DNA from: an uncultured Clostridia bacterium
Lineage (GTDB): Bacteria > Bacillota_A > Clostridia > TANB77 > CAG-508
Assembly: GCA_947627825.1 (NCBI GenBank)
Contig: CANQXO010000014.1
Coordinates: 1-22,890, forward strand
Direction: 5' to 3'
DNA length: 22,890 nt
Shown here: piece after piece, positions 1-6,170 of the stretch
Layout of the letters: the number at the start of each line of letters is the position of its first letter
Numbering within the stretch: position 1 is the first letter of the stretch
The notes under the pieces: generated by a model
The model's database searches: none
Told to the model about the DNA's origin: nothing
Seen by the model: the letters and a program-made list of their open reading frames with translations, nothing else
Translations under genes and position numbers: made by a program

Positions 1-1163
1 CAAGATATGCATACAGTATAAATGAATATCATGTAGAAAAGAACTTAGAAGAAGGAAAAACGCAAAATATAACGAAAGTAGAATTTATAAAAGGAACAGG
101 GAATAGGGATTTTAACGGAATAACATACGAAACAAGTTATGATGAAACTAAGGTAAATAAGGGAGAGTCAACACCAATGATAGTACATCCAGCATTTACA
201 TTTGGAGGGAAAAGTCTAAGTGGAATATGGGTAGCAAAATTTGAAGCAAGCATGGCAGAAACTAACTTAAATACAACAGACAATAATGATGTACCAAGTG
301 GAAAAACAGTAAAAATAAGTCCAGATACAGACACATGGAGATATATAGAAATAGGAAATGCATTTATAAATTGTTATAATATGAATGGTAATAGTAATGT
401 ATATGGAATAAGAGCAAGCGAAACAGATAGCCATCTAATGAAAAACATAGAATGGGGAGCAACAGCATATTTATCAGCATCACAATATGGAGTAGTACCA
501 ACGATAAATAATAAAGGAGTATCTGGTGGAGGAGATGTATATCATGAATATTCAGGCGGACAAAATTATAAGGCAAATGTAACCCAAAGCACAACCGGAA
601 ATGTAACAGGAATATATGATATGTGTGGAGGAAACTGGGAAAGAGTAGCAGCATATTACGATAATGGAGATACAAATTTAAATTATTACGGTACAGAAGC
701 ATTTGGTAGTGATAATAAACTAAAAAATGAATATACAAAGTATTGGGACAAATACGAAGTAGGAAATTATGAAAAAACAATATACGGACCAGATAGGAGT
801 AAACTTTGGAATCTAGGTTCATCAGAAAATGCAACGAGAAAAAGAATAACAGATGAAAGATATGACGAAATGAAAAATCATAACGGAGATGCAATGCATG
901 AGGTAATAGGAACAGGATATCCATACTATGGAGTAAGAACAACAACAAATACATATGATTGGATGTTACAACTTACCGGAGGAACAGAATATGGAACAGG
1001 ATATTACAATGGTGACTTTGCCCTAATAGGTAATTGCGCTCTACCTTTCGTGTATCGTGGCGGTAGGTGGGGCAATGGAGCGAGCGCAGGTGTCTTTGCG
1101 TTGGGTGCTAACTACGGCAATCCGTTCGACAATGATGGGTTCCGCCCTGTGCTTGTCGTGTAG
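1..1163 (+). CDS. DGR target protein, FGE-sulfatase/C-type-lectin-like fold (5' partial)
   Basis: The reading frame is open from the left edge (first full codon at base 3) to the TAG at 1161-1163, so the true start lies outside the window. The visible part is about 386 residues. Features seen are the family-like segment GIWVAKFEAS, an NVTGIYDMCGGNWERVA stretch resembling the FGE-sulfatase 'GNVWEW' region, and a C-terminus RGGRWGNGASAGVF...GFRPVLVV. That last pattern is the classic DGR variable-protein ending, in which surface residues of a C-type-lectin-like fold are diversified. The last 45 or so codons are much GC-richer than the rest and use different codons (CGT, GGC, GCG, TTC), as expected if they are copied from a template repeat. 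Such proteins are thought to be displayed ligand-binding proteins; localisation here cannot be judged because the N-terminus is missing. A convergent RT operon follows. Confidence 0.85.
   Translation, partial: RYAYSINEYHVEKNLEEGKTQNITKVEFIKGTGNRDFNGITYETSYDETKVNKGESTPMIVHPAFTFGGKSLSGIWVAKFEASMAETNLNTTDNNDVPSGKTVKISPDTDTWRYIEIGNAFINCYNMNGNSNVYGIRASETDSHLMKNIEWGATAYLSASQYGVVPTINNKGVSGGGDVYHEYSGGQNYKANVTQSTTGNVTGIYDMCGGNWERVAAYYDNGDTNLNYYGTEAFGSDNKLKNEYTKYWDKYEVGNYEKTIYGPDRSKLWNLGSSENATRKRITDERYDEMKNHNGDAMHEVIGTGYPYYGVRTTTNTYDWMLQLTGGTEYGTGYYNGDFALIGNCALPFVYRGGRWGNGASAGVFALGANYGNPFDNDGFRPVLVV
1030..1163 (+). other. DGR variable region (VR)
   Basis: This is the 3' end of the target gene, with an abrupt rise in GC and a switch in codon use at about 1030-1040. 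It encodes the diversified lectin-fold loop, with alternating conserved (RGG, GVF, GFRP) and variable-looking positions. In DGRs, template adenines (usually AAC/AAT codons) are randomised in the VR. Codons such as AGG, GGC, AGC, GGT, TAC, TTC, GAC and GAT at the expected Asn positions fit this. The left boundary is approximate because no TR copy is available to align. Confidence 0.7.
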
Positions 1164-1305
1164 GCTCACTTCGATACACAAAGAATTTTAAAGAATTCTA
1201 TCCCGGAGGGGCAATAGTTTACGGACTTAGCCGTGAGTTATGCTTAAGTATGGGATTTGCTACTGGATTTGTATCAAAGAAGCCTAATTCCTTTGATATA
1301 GGCTT
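1163..1305 (+). other. Structured region 3' of the VR (possible IMH/cruciform or RNA element)
   Basis: Several inverted repeats are visible. AGAATT (1182-1187) pairs with AATTCT (1194-1199). ACGG/CCGT closes a small hairpin near 1220-1233. TATCAAAG (1272-1279) pairs with CTTTGATA (1291-1298). AAGCCTA (1280-1286) pairs with TAGGCTT (1299-1305). An imperfect long-range pairing joins 1163-1182 to 1268-1284. The last three pairings overlap and cannot all form at once. In characterised DGRs the initiation-of-mutagenic-homing site and a DNA hairpin lie at or just after the VR end, so part of this may serve that role; that is inference. Confidence 0.4.
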
Positions 1306-1331
1306 AGTTCCTATATCATAAACACATTAAT

Positions 1332-1382
1332 AGTAATCTTGTTTGAGTAGAAAAATGTCGAAAATCCAAGATTACTTTTTTC
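1332..1382 (+). terminator. Rho-independent terminator of the target gene
   Basis: AGTAATCTTG (1332-1341) pairs perfectly with CAAGATTACT (1367-1376) and is followed by six T. The loop is long (25 bases). The 3' arm overlaps the stop codon of the opposing RT gene, so the two transcription units end into each other. Confidence 0.6.
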
Positions 1383-2373
1383 TATTTTCGAAATCACTTT
1401 TTAGATTATTTTCTGATTTGTAATTTGCCAAATTATTGTCTATATTATTTTCTAGTTTATGATTTTCTAAATCATTAGCTAAATCACTTTCTAATTTGTC
1501 AAAATAAGTGTTGTTGTATAAAAAATTACATTTATTAAAGATTTTTTGAACAAGATGATAGGAATTACAATGTGACACATGACCAAGCCATGAATGCAAA
1601 CTTTGCATACAAAAATTATAATCTAATGAATTGTGATTATTTAAAAAGTTCCAATATTTTACTTTCTTGATTATTTTCTTTTTGGATGATTTTCTGAGTA
1701 GTCTATGTGTAACAAAAGTTCTATATCCACAAAAGTCAACTCCCATTTTATATGGATAATATCTTGATTTGTTATTTAATTCTAATCGTAATTTTTTAGC
1801 AAGAAAATCAGAAATAAGTTTTTTGGTTTCGATACATTCTTTTTTAGTTTTCAATAGAATAATAAAGTCATCCATATATCGTACAAAATATTTTAACTTT
1901 AAAGTCCTTTTTACATATTGGTCTAATTCATTTAAATAAATATTAGCAAAATATTGACTAGTGTAGTTTCCAATAGGAATTCCTACTTTTTCATCAGGTT
2001 CGCGTTTACTAAAAATCAACAGTTTAGTAAAATTAATTAATTTTTTATCGTTTATATATTTTTTCATGATATCTAACAAAATATATGGATCAATATTATA
2101 AAAAAATTTCTTTATATCACATTTTAAAATCCAGAAATCTCCATAATTTCTTTTAAAAATTCTCATATATTGTTCAAGCTTGGCAACAGCCATATGAGTG
2201 CCTTTTTCCTCTATACAAGCAAATGAGGTGCTAATAAATCTAGGAACAATATAAGGTTTCACAAATTCTTCAATATACCATTGGTGAACAACGCGGTCAA
2301 CATAAGGCAAAGATTTAATAGTTCTTTCTTTGGGCTCATATACTTTAAACTTTCTATAATCACCGCATTTCAT
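1372..2373 (-). CDS. DGR-type reverse transcriptase, main part (motifs 1-7)
   Basis: This 333-residue frame carries the RT palm and fingers: YEPKERTIKSLPYVDRVVH (RT1), DFWILKCDIKKFFYNID (motif A), GIPIGNYTSQYFANIYL (motif B), YFVRYMDDFIIL (motif C, YMDD) and GVDFCGYR. The GxxxSQ form of motif B, in place of the QGxxxSP usual in other RTs, marks DGR RTs. The enzyme reverse-transcribes the TR RNA with adenine-directed errors to give cDNA that replaces the VR. The first ~57 family residues are encoded in another frame (2360-2545), so this segment either starts at its own ATG, is reached by frameshifting, or is part of a broken gene. The C-terminal ~40 residues form a degenerate Asn/Leu/Lys/Glu repeat beyond the usual RT end. 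Confidence 0.85.
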   Translation of the reverse strand: MKCGDYRKFKVYEPKERTIKSLPYVDRVVHQWYIEEFVKPYIVPRFISTSFACIEEKGTHMAVAKLEQYMRIFKRNYGDFWILKCDIKKFFYNIDPYILLDIMKKYINDKKLINFTKLLIFSKREPDEKVGIPIGNYTSQYFANIYLNELDQYVKRTLKLKYFVRYMDDFIILLKTKKECIETKKLISDFLAKKLRLELNNKSRYYPYKMGVDFCGYRTFVTHRLLRKSSKKKIIKKVKYWNFLNNHNSLDYNFCMQSLHSWLGHVSHCNSYHLVQKIFNKCNFLYNNTYFDKLESDLANDLENHKLENNIDNNLANYKSENNLKSDFENRKK

Positions 2374-2545
2374 ATGTATTATTTGCTATTTTCTTTTGCA
2401 GATTAATTATGTTATGCTCTAAATTCATTTCAAATACAATGATATCTTTTTTATACATTTTATGCTTTCTGGCTCTAAGATGAGCCTTCATAAGGTTTTC
2501 GAAAGTAAGTTTTTTATCAAAACAATTTCCTATTTTTTTAGGCAT
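2360..2545 (-). CDS. DGR reverse transcriptase, N-terminal part in a different frame
   Basis: Its 61 residues contain LTFENLMKAHLRARKHK and VFEMNLEHNIINLQKKIANN, which match the N-terminal helices of DGR and group-II-like RTs. It ends in NNTYEMR just where the family continues with 'GdYr.F.VyePKeR', and that continuation is found in the next frame at 1372-2373. The frames overlap by 14 bases. Removing one A from the AAA in TATGAAATGCGG would fuse them as ...NTYECGDYRKF..., giving an RT of about 390 residues. A one-base insertion (real or from sequencing) is therefore the simplest explanation; ribosomal frameshifting is possible but no classic slippery site or stimulator was seen. The start overlaps the end of avd by 16 bases. 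Confidence 0.75.
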   Translation of the reverse strand: MPKKIGNCFDKKLTFENLMKAHLRARKHKMYKKDIIVFEMNLEHNIINLQKKIANNTYEMR

Positions 2546-2886
2546 GAATTAATCCAACCTCCTAACAAATTGCAAACCTCAGTTACAATATTGCTCCAAG
2601 ACTGATAATTCTGCATAGAAATGTATTTGTATTTATAAGATAGCCTGATATGTACTTTTAATAAAGTAAGCTGTACATCTAATTCTCTAAGATATTTTAA
2701 TTTATCTTGCTTATTATAAACTTTGACAGCATACATCAGAAATCTCAAGCCTGAATATAAAGAAGACTTTATTTCTTTGACTAAAGCAAATTGCTCACTT
2801 TTAGGATATTTTCTAACTATATCGTTAGAATAATAGATTAGTTCCATAAATTTTGGATATATTACTAAGTTTGTTTTATTTGTCAT
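2530..2886 (-). CDS. avd: Avd-like accessory protein of the DGR (four-helix bundle)
   Basis: The 118-residue product is all-helical by composition and Lys-rich, with the pattern FMELIYYSNDIVRKYPKSEQFALVKEIKSS near the N-terminus and LRFLMYAVKVYNK...LRELDVQLTLLKVHIRLSY in the middle. This is typical of the S23/bAvd family. In Bordetella phage, Avd is a basic pentamer that binds the RT and template RNA and is required for cDNA synthesis. The gene overlaps the upstream MutS-like gene by 11 bases and the RT N-terminal frame by 16, which suggests translational coupling. The length is slightly below that of the Bordetella protein (128 residues, from memory). Assignment rests on pattern and context. 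Confidence 0.75.
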   Translation of the reverse strand: MTNKTNLVIYPKFMELIYYSNDIVRKYPKSEQFALVKEIKSSLYSGLRFLMYAVKVYNKQDKLKYLRELDVQLTLLKVHIRLSYKYKYISMQNYQSWSNIVTEVCNLLGGWINSCLKK

Positions 2887-3295
2887 TATTTATTTCTCCA
2901 ATTTTCTCAACAATTGTTTTGGCTTCTATATTTAAAGAGCACAATATATCAAAAGCATTTTTATATGAAATTTCATCCATGTTGAATGAAGCTACTTTTT
3001 CAATGAAATCTCTATTTTTGATATAAGGTGTATAAGTGCTTATATTCTCAAATCCTATTATTTCATACTTTATGCTCATATTATTTAACAAGTTTGTATA
3101 ATACTGTAACCTTGTTTCTGGAAATCCACACTTTACTATTTTGTCATTTAAATTAGTTAGCTTAAAGTCAAACTTTTCAGATAATTCAAGTGCATCATCT
3201 TCCAAAGCTAAATAGAAAATTCCACTTTTTATTAAATAAATTTTTGAATTATCTGCTTTTTTTAAGTTTAAATATTTGTCATATAACTTACTCAT
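2876..3295 (-). CDS. MutS domain I-like DGR accessory protein (MSL type)
   Basis: The 139-residue product begins MSKLYDKYLNLKKADNSKIYLIKSGIFYLALEDDA. This resembles the MutS N-terminal mismatch-recognition domain (YxxLK...D.IyLFK.G.FYe.f..DA), followed by LTNLNDKIVKCGFP, a region comparable to the end of that domain. No clamp or ATPase domain follows, so it is a stand-alone domain. A MutS-like accessory gene (MSL) has been described in DGR surveys, to my recollection beside avd and HRDC-type genes. It may assist template or heteroduplex handling during mutagenic homing; that is inference. It is the first gene of the operon, with a GAAGGGG ribosome-binding site about 8 bases before the ATG. 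Confidence 0.6.
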   Translation of the reverse strand: MSKLYDKYLNLKKADNSKIYLIKSGIFYLALEDDALELSEKFDFKLTNLNDKIVKCGFPETRLQYYTNLLNNMSIKYEIIGFENISTYTPYIKNRDFIEKVASFNMDEISYKNAFDILCSLNIEAKTIVEKIGEINNDK

Positions 3296-3314
3296 AAAAA
3301 TACCCCTTCAAAAA

Positions 3315-3342
3315 ATTATACATAAAAAAACGAAATTTTCAA
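3315..3342 (-). promoter_or_regulatory. Promoter of the DGR operon
   Basis: On the minus strand, TTGAAA (3342-3337) and TATAAT (3320-3315) are 16 bases apart, with a TG directly before the -10. The predicted transcript start is only about 12 bases upstream of the first gene's ATG, so the leader would be very short. Confidence 0.5.
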
Positions 3343-3344
3343 TA

Positions 3345-3359
3345 AAGTTGGAACAACTT
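3345..3359. promoter_or_regulatory. 15-base palindrome upstream of the DGR promoter
   Basis: AAGTTG-GAA-CAACTT is a perfect 6-base inverted repeat lying immediately upstream of the predicted -35 of the DGR operon. The position would suit a dimeric regulator. No T-run follows, so it is not a terminator. Confidence 0.35.
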
Positions 3360-3515
3360 GGAAATATTGATCAACAATGATAGGAAAACAAAATATGAAA
3401 ATAGTAATATAGAATATAATAAAATTATCGACCAATAATAAAAAAAGTATGATATTATCAAAAAAATAATGGTACAAATAAATAAAAAGGTATTTAAAAA
3501 TAGTAAAATCTGTGA

Positions 3516-3521
3516 TATACT
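3516..3521 (+). promoter_or_regulatory. Probable -10 element for the gatC operon
   Basis: TGaTATACT forms an extended -10 element (hexamer at 3516-3521) 30 bases before the gatC start. No clear -35 is seen 16-18 bases upstream. It is divergent from the DGR operon promoter. Confidence 0.4.
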
Positions 3522-3550
3522 ATAAAAAATTATATGCATGGAGGAATATT

Positions 3551-3838
3551 ATGAGCGTAAGCAAAGAGGAACTTATTCGTATTGTAAAATTAGCAGACTT
3601 AAGAATTGACGAAAAAGAAATAGACAAATATTTAAAAAATTTAGATGATATATTAAATTATGTTAAAATCCTAGAAAAAGCACCAATAAACAATTTGGAT
3701 GAAACAATTGGTGCAAATGATAATGCAAATGTATTTAGAAAAGATGAAGTAAAGGAATTTGACAACAGAGACGGATTATTACAAAATGCTCCAGAAATAG
3801 AAAGAGATATGTATAAAATACCAAAGGTTATACAGTAG
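3551..3838 (+). CDS. gatC: Aspartyl/glutamyl-tRNA(Asn/Gln) amidotransferase subunit C
   Basis: GatC is the small subunit of GatCAB, which converts Glu-tRNA(Gln) and/or Asp-tRNA(Asn) to the amidated forms in the cytoplasm; it wraps around and stabilises GatA and GatB. The 95 residues show family features: IVKLADLRIDEKEIDKYLKNLDDILNYVKILEK near the N-terminus, an 'N..RkDEV' segment (NVFRKDEV) and the closing APEIERDMYKIPKVIQ. The start at 3551 is chosen because GGAGG sits 6 bases upstream; an earlier in-frame ATG at 3512 lacks a ribosome-binding site. It leads a gatC-tmk-gatA-gatB cluster. Confidence 0.92.
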   Translation: MSVSKEELIRIVKLADLRIDEKEIDKYLKNLDDILNYVKILEKAPINNLDETIGANDNANVFRKDEVKEFDNRDGLLQNAPEIERDMYKIPKVIQ

Positions 3839-3844
3839 TTTTTC

Positions 3845-3871
3845 TTTAAAGGTTTATAGGAATCCTTTAAA
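3845..3871 (+). other. Hairpin between gatC and tmk
   Basis: TTTAAAGG (3845-3852) pairs with CCTTTAAA (3864-3871) around an 11-base loop. No T-run follows, so it is not a standard terminator. It could act as a partial attenuator or RNA-stability element between the two genes. Confidence 0.3.
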
Positions 3872-3904
3872 AACCTAAATATTAAATATAAGGATTAAGT
3901 TATT

Positions 3905-4579
3905 ATGGGAAAATTATTTGTAATAGATGGAACAGACGGAAGTGGAAAACAAACGCAATTTGAACTATTAGCTAAAAGATTAAAAGAGAATAATATAGAT
4001 TTTAGAACTACTAATTTCCCAAACTATGATAGCCCTTCATCATCTCTAGTAAAAATGTATTTGGCTGGAGAATTTGGACAAAATGCAAAAGAAATTAGTC
4101 CATATATTGCATCTACTTTTTATGCAGTTGATAGGTATGCTACTTTTAAAAAGGATTTTGAAGAATACTATAATAATGGCGGATTAATAATTGCCGATAG
4201 ATACACAACTGCGAATATGGTACATCAAGCTGGCAAAATACAAGACGAAAAGGAAAGAGAAAAGTTTTTAAATTGGCTATTTGATTTTGAATTTGGTCTT
4301 TATGGATTACCAAAACCTGATGAAGTATTTTTCTTAAATATGCCGGTAGAAACAGCTTTGGAGTTAATTAAAGACAGAGATAATAAATTTTCACATAAAA
4401 CTGAAAAAGACATCCACGAGAGAGATGTTAATCATTTGATAGATGCACATAATGCAGCTTGTTTCGTTGCAAAAAAATATAATTGGTTTGAAATAAATTG
4501 TATTAAAGATGGAAAAATTAGAACAAGAGAAGATATTTCGGACGAAATTTTTAATGAGATTATGAAGCACATAAAATAA
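3905..4579 (+). CDS. tmk: Thymidylate kinase
   Basis: This enzyme phosphorylates dTMP to dTDP with ATP, an essential step of dTTP synthesis. The P-loop GTDGSGKQT lies at residues 9-17. FYAVDRYATF (DRY-type nucleotide-binding motif), IIADRYTTANMVHQAGK and FLNMPVETALELI follow in family order. At 224 residues it is a little longer than many TMKs (about 205-215), with an extra stretch around DFEFGLYGLPKPDE; this longer form is familiar from Clostridia. It lies between gatC and gatA with 66 bases to gatC and 12 bases to gatA, so it is probably co-transcribed with the amidotransferase genes. A weak AAGGA lies about 11 bases before the ATG. Confidence 0.88.
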   Translation: MGKLFVIDGTDGSGKQTQFELLAKRLKENNIDFRTTNFPNYDSPSSSLVKMYLAGEFGQNAKEISPYIASTFYAVDRYATFKKDFEEYYNNGGLIIADRYTTANMVHQAGKIQDEKEREKFLNWLFDFEFGLYGLPKPDEVFFLNMPVETALELIKDRDNKFSHKTEKDIHERDVNHLIDAHNAACFVAKKYNWFEINCIKDGKIRTREDISDEIFNEIMKHIK

Positions 4580-4591
4580 GGAGGAAAACAA

Positions 4592-6040
4592 ATGGATATT
4601 ACTGAATTAACAGTACACGAGCTACAATATAAATTAAATAATCATGAACTTACAAGTTATGACATAACAAAAGCTTATTTGGATAGAATAAAAGAAAAGG
4701 AAGAAAGTGTAGGAGCGTTTGTTACAGTAACTGATGATTTAGCATTGGAAATGGCAAAAAAAGCAGATGAGCAAAAACTAAGTGGAATTCCTATAGGGTT
4801 AAAAGATAACCTTTGTACGAAAGGAATAAAAACTACTTGTAGTTCAAAAATGCTTGAAAACTTTATTGCTCCTTATGATGCAACCGTAGTTGAAAAAATA
4901 AAAAATGCAAATATGCCTATTTTAGGTAAACTAAATATGGATGAATTTGCAATGGGAAGTTCAACAGAAAATTCTTATATAAAAGTAACTCACAACCCAT
5001 GGAATTTAAATAAAGTTCCAGGAGGTTCGTCAGGAGGTTCAGCAGCAGCAGTTGCAGCAAATATGGTGCCTTGGGCATTGGGCTCAGATACAGGAGGTTC
5101 TATTCGTCAGCCAGCTTCTTTGTGCGGTGTTGTTGGATTAAAGCCAACTTATGGGCTAGTATCAAGATATGGTTTAGTAGCTTTTGCATCATCACTTGAC
5201 CAAATTGGTCCAATTACAAAAGATGTAAAAGATACAGCAATTTTATTAAATTTGATTGCTGGTCACGATGAAAAAGACACAACCTCATCTGATGTTCCAA
5301 AAGTTGATTTCGTAAAAAGTTTAAAAAATGATGTAAAAGGCATGAAAATTGGCGTTCCAAAGGAATTCTTTGGAGATGGAATAGATAAAGAAGTTAAGGA
5401 CAAACTAAATGAAGCAATAAATATTTATAAAGAACTTGGTGCAGAAGTTGAAGAATGTTCTTTAAATGTTGCAGAATACGCATTAGCAACATATTATATA
5501 GTTGCTTGTGCTGAAGCAAGTTCTAATTTGGGAAGATTTGATGGCATTAGATATGGTTACAGAGCAAAAGATTTTAAAGACTTAAAAGATTTATATACAA
5601 AATCTAGAACAGAAGGATTTGGAGATGAAGTAAAAAGGAGAATAATCTTAGGAACTTTCGTACTTTCATCTGGTTACTATGATGCATATTATAAAAAAGC
5701 TCAAAAAGTTCGTACTTATGTAAAAAAACAATTTGATGAGCAATTCGAAAAATATGATGTACTTCTAACACCAGTATCTCCAACAACTGCATTTAATATT
5801 GGAGAGAAAAAAGAAAATCCTCTAGAAATGTACTTAGCAGATATATGTACAGTTTCAATAAATATAGCTAGCGTACCGGCAATTTCACTTCCATGTGGAG
5901 TAGATAGCAGAGGTATGCCAATAGGAATGCAACTTATAGGAGATAGATTTTCAGAAGAAACTATTTTAAATGCAGCATATACATTTGAACAAAAACTTAA
6001 ATTTAGGGAAAAATGCAAACCGGAATTTAAGACAAACTAA
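4592..6040 (+). CDS. gatA: Aspartyl/glutamyl-tRNA amidotransferase subunit A (amidase)
   Basis: GatA hydrolyses glutamine and passes ammonia to GatB. The 482-residue length is normal for the family. The amidase-signature Ser-cisSer-Lys triad is visible: Lys in [14 protein letters not shown] (about residue 70), and the Ser pair in [14 protein letters not shown] and [15 protein letters not shown] (residues about 145-180). [10 protein letters not shown] and [22 protein letters not shown] near the C-terminus are also typical. A strong AAGGAGG lies 8-9 bases before the ATG, 12 bases after tmk. It is intact, unlike gatB. Confidence 0.96.
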   Translation: MDITELTVHELQYKLNNHELTSYDITKAYLDRIKEKEESVGAFVTVTDDLALEMAKKADEQKLSGIPIGLKDNLCTKGIKTTCSSKMLENFIAPYDATVVEKIKNANMPILGKLNMDEFAMGSSTENSYIKVTHNPWNLNKVPGGSSGGSAAAVAANMVPWALGSDTGGSIRQPASLCGVVGLKPTYGLVSRYGLVAFASSLDQIGPITKDVKDTAILLNLIAGHDEKDTTSSDVPKVDFVKSLKNDVKGMKIGVPKEFFGDGIDKEVKDKLNEAINIYKELGAEVEECSLNVAEYALATYYIVACAEASSNLGRFDGIRYGYRAKDFKDLKDLYTKSRTEGFGDEVKRRIILGTFVLSSGYYDAYYKKAQKVRTYVKKQFDEQFEKYDVLLTPVSPTTAFNIGEKKENPLEMYLADICTVSINIASVPAISLPCGVDSRGMPIGMQLIGDRFSEETILNAAYTFEQKLKFREKCKPEFKTN

Positions 6041-6170
6041 GAAAGACGAAAAAGAAAAAATCTAAAAAATATAAAACAAAATGAAATAAAAAACAGAAAA
6101 ATGAAAATCAAAAATAAAAATCAAAAAATGAAAATCTAAAAAACTGAAAAGAAGATTAAAGGAGAAAGTA
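6041..6170 (+). repeat. A-rich low-complexity spacer before gatB
   Basis: This 130-base stretch is almost entirely purine plus T, with recurring ATGAAAATC (6101-6109 and 6128-6136) and AAAATAAAAATC-like units. It contains no hairpin or promoter that I can recognise. Similar A-rich spacers follow gatB (7586-7680) and precede rnhB (17988-18060), so it appears to be a style of this genome. Confidence 0.4.

Noticed and set aside
364..954. Long open frame antisense to the target gene
   Set aside because: Its translation is a Leu/His/Tyr/Phe-rich string with no domain and mirrors the A-rich codons of the real gene; there is no ribosome-binding site.
1372..2545. RT as part of a retron or group II intron
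   Set aside because: Motif B is GxxxSQ rather than GxxxSP, Avd-like and VR-bearing genes are adjacent, and there is no maturase/HNH domain, domain V-like RNA or msr/msd structure.
3512..3550. Earlier ATG for gatC at 3512
   Set aside because: It has no ribosome-binding site, overlaps the probable -10, and adds residues not found in GatC.
6041..6170. Possible CRISPR-like or regulatory repeat before gatB
   Set aside because: The repeated units are short, irregular and A-rich with no spacer structure; they look like simple low-complexity drift.
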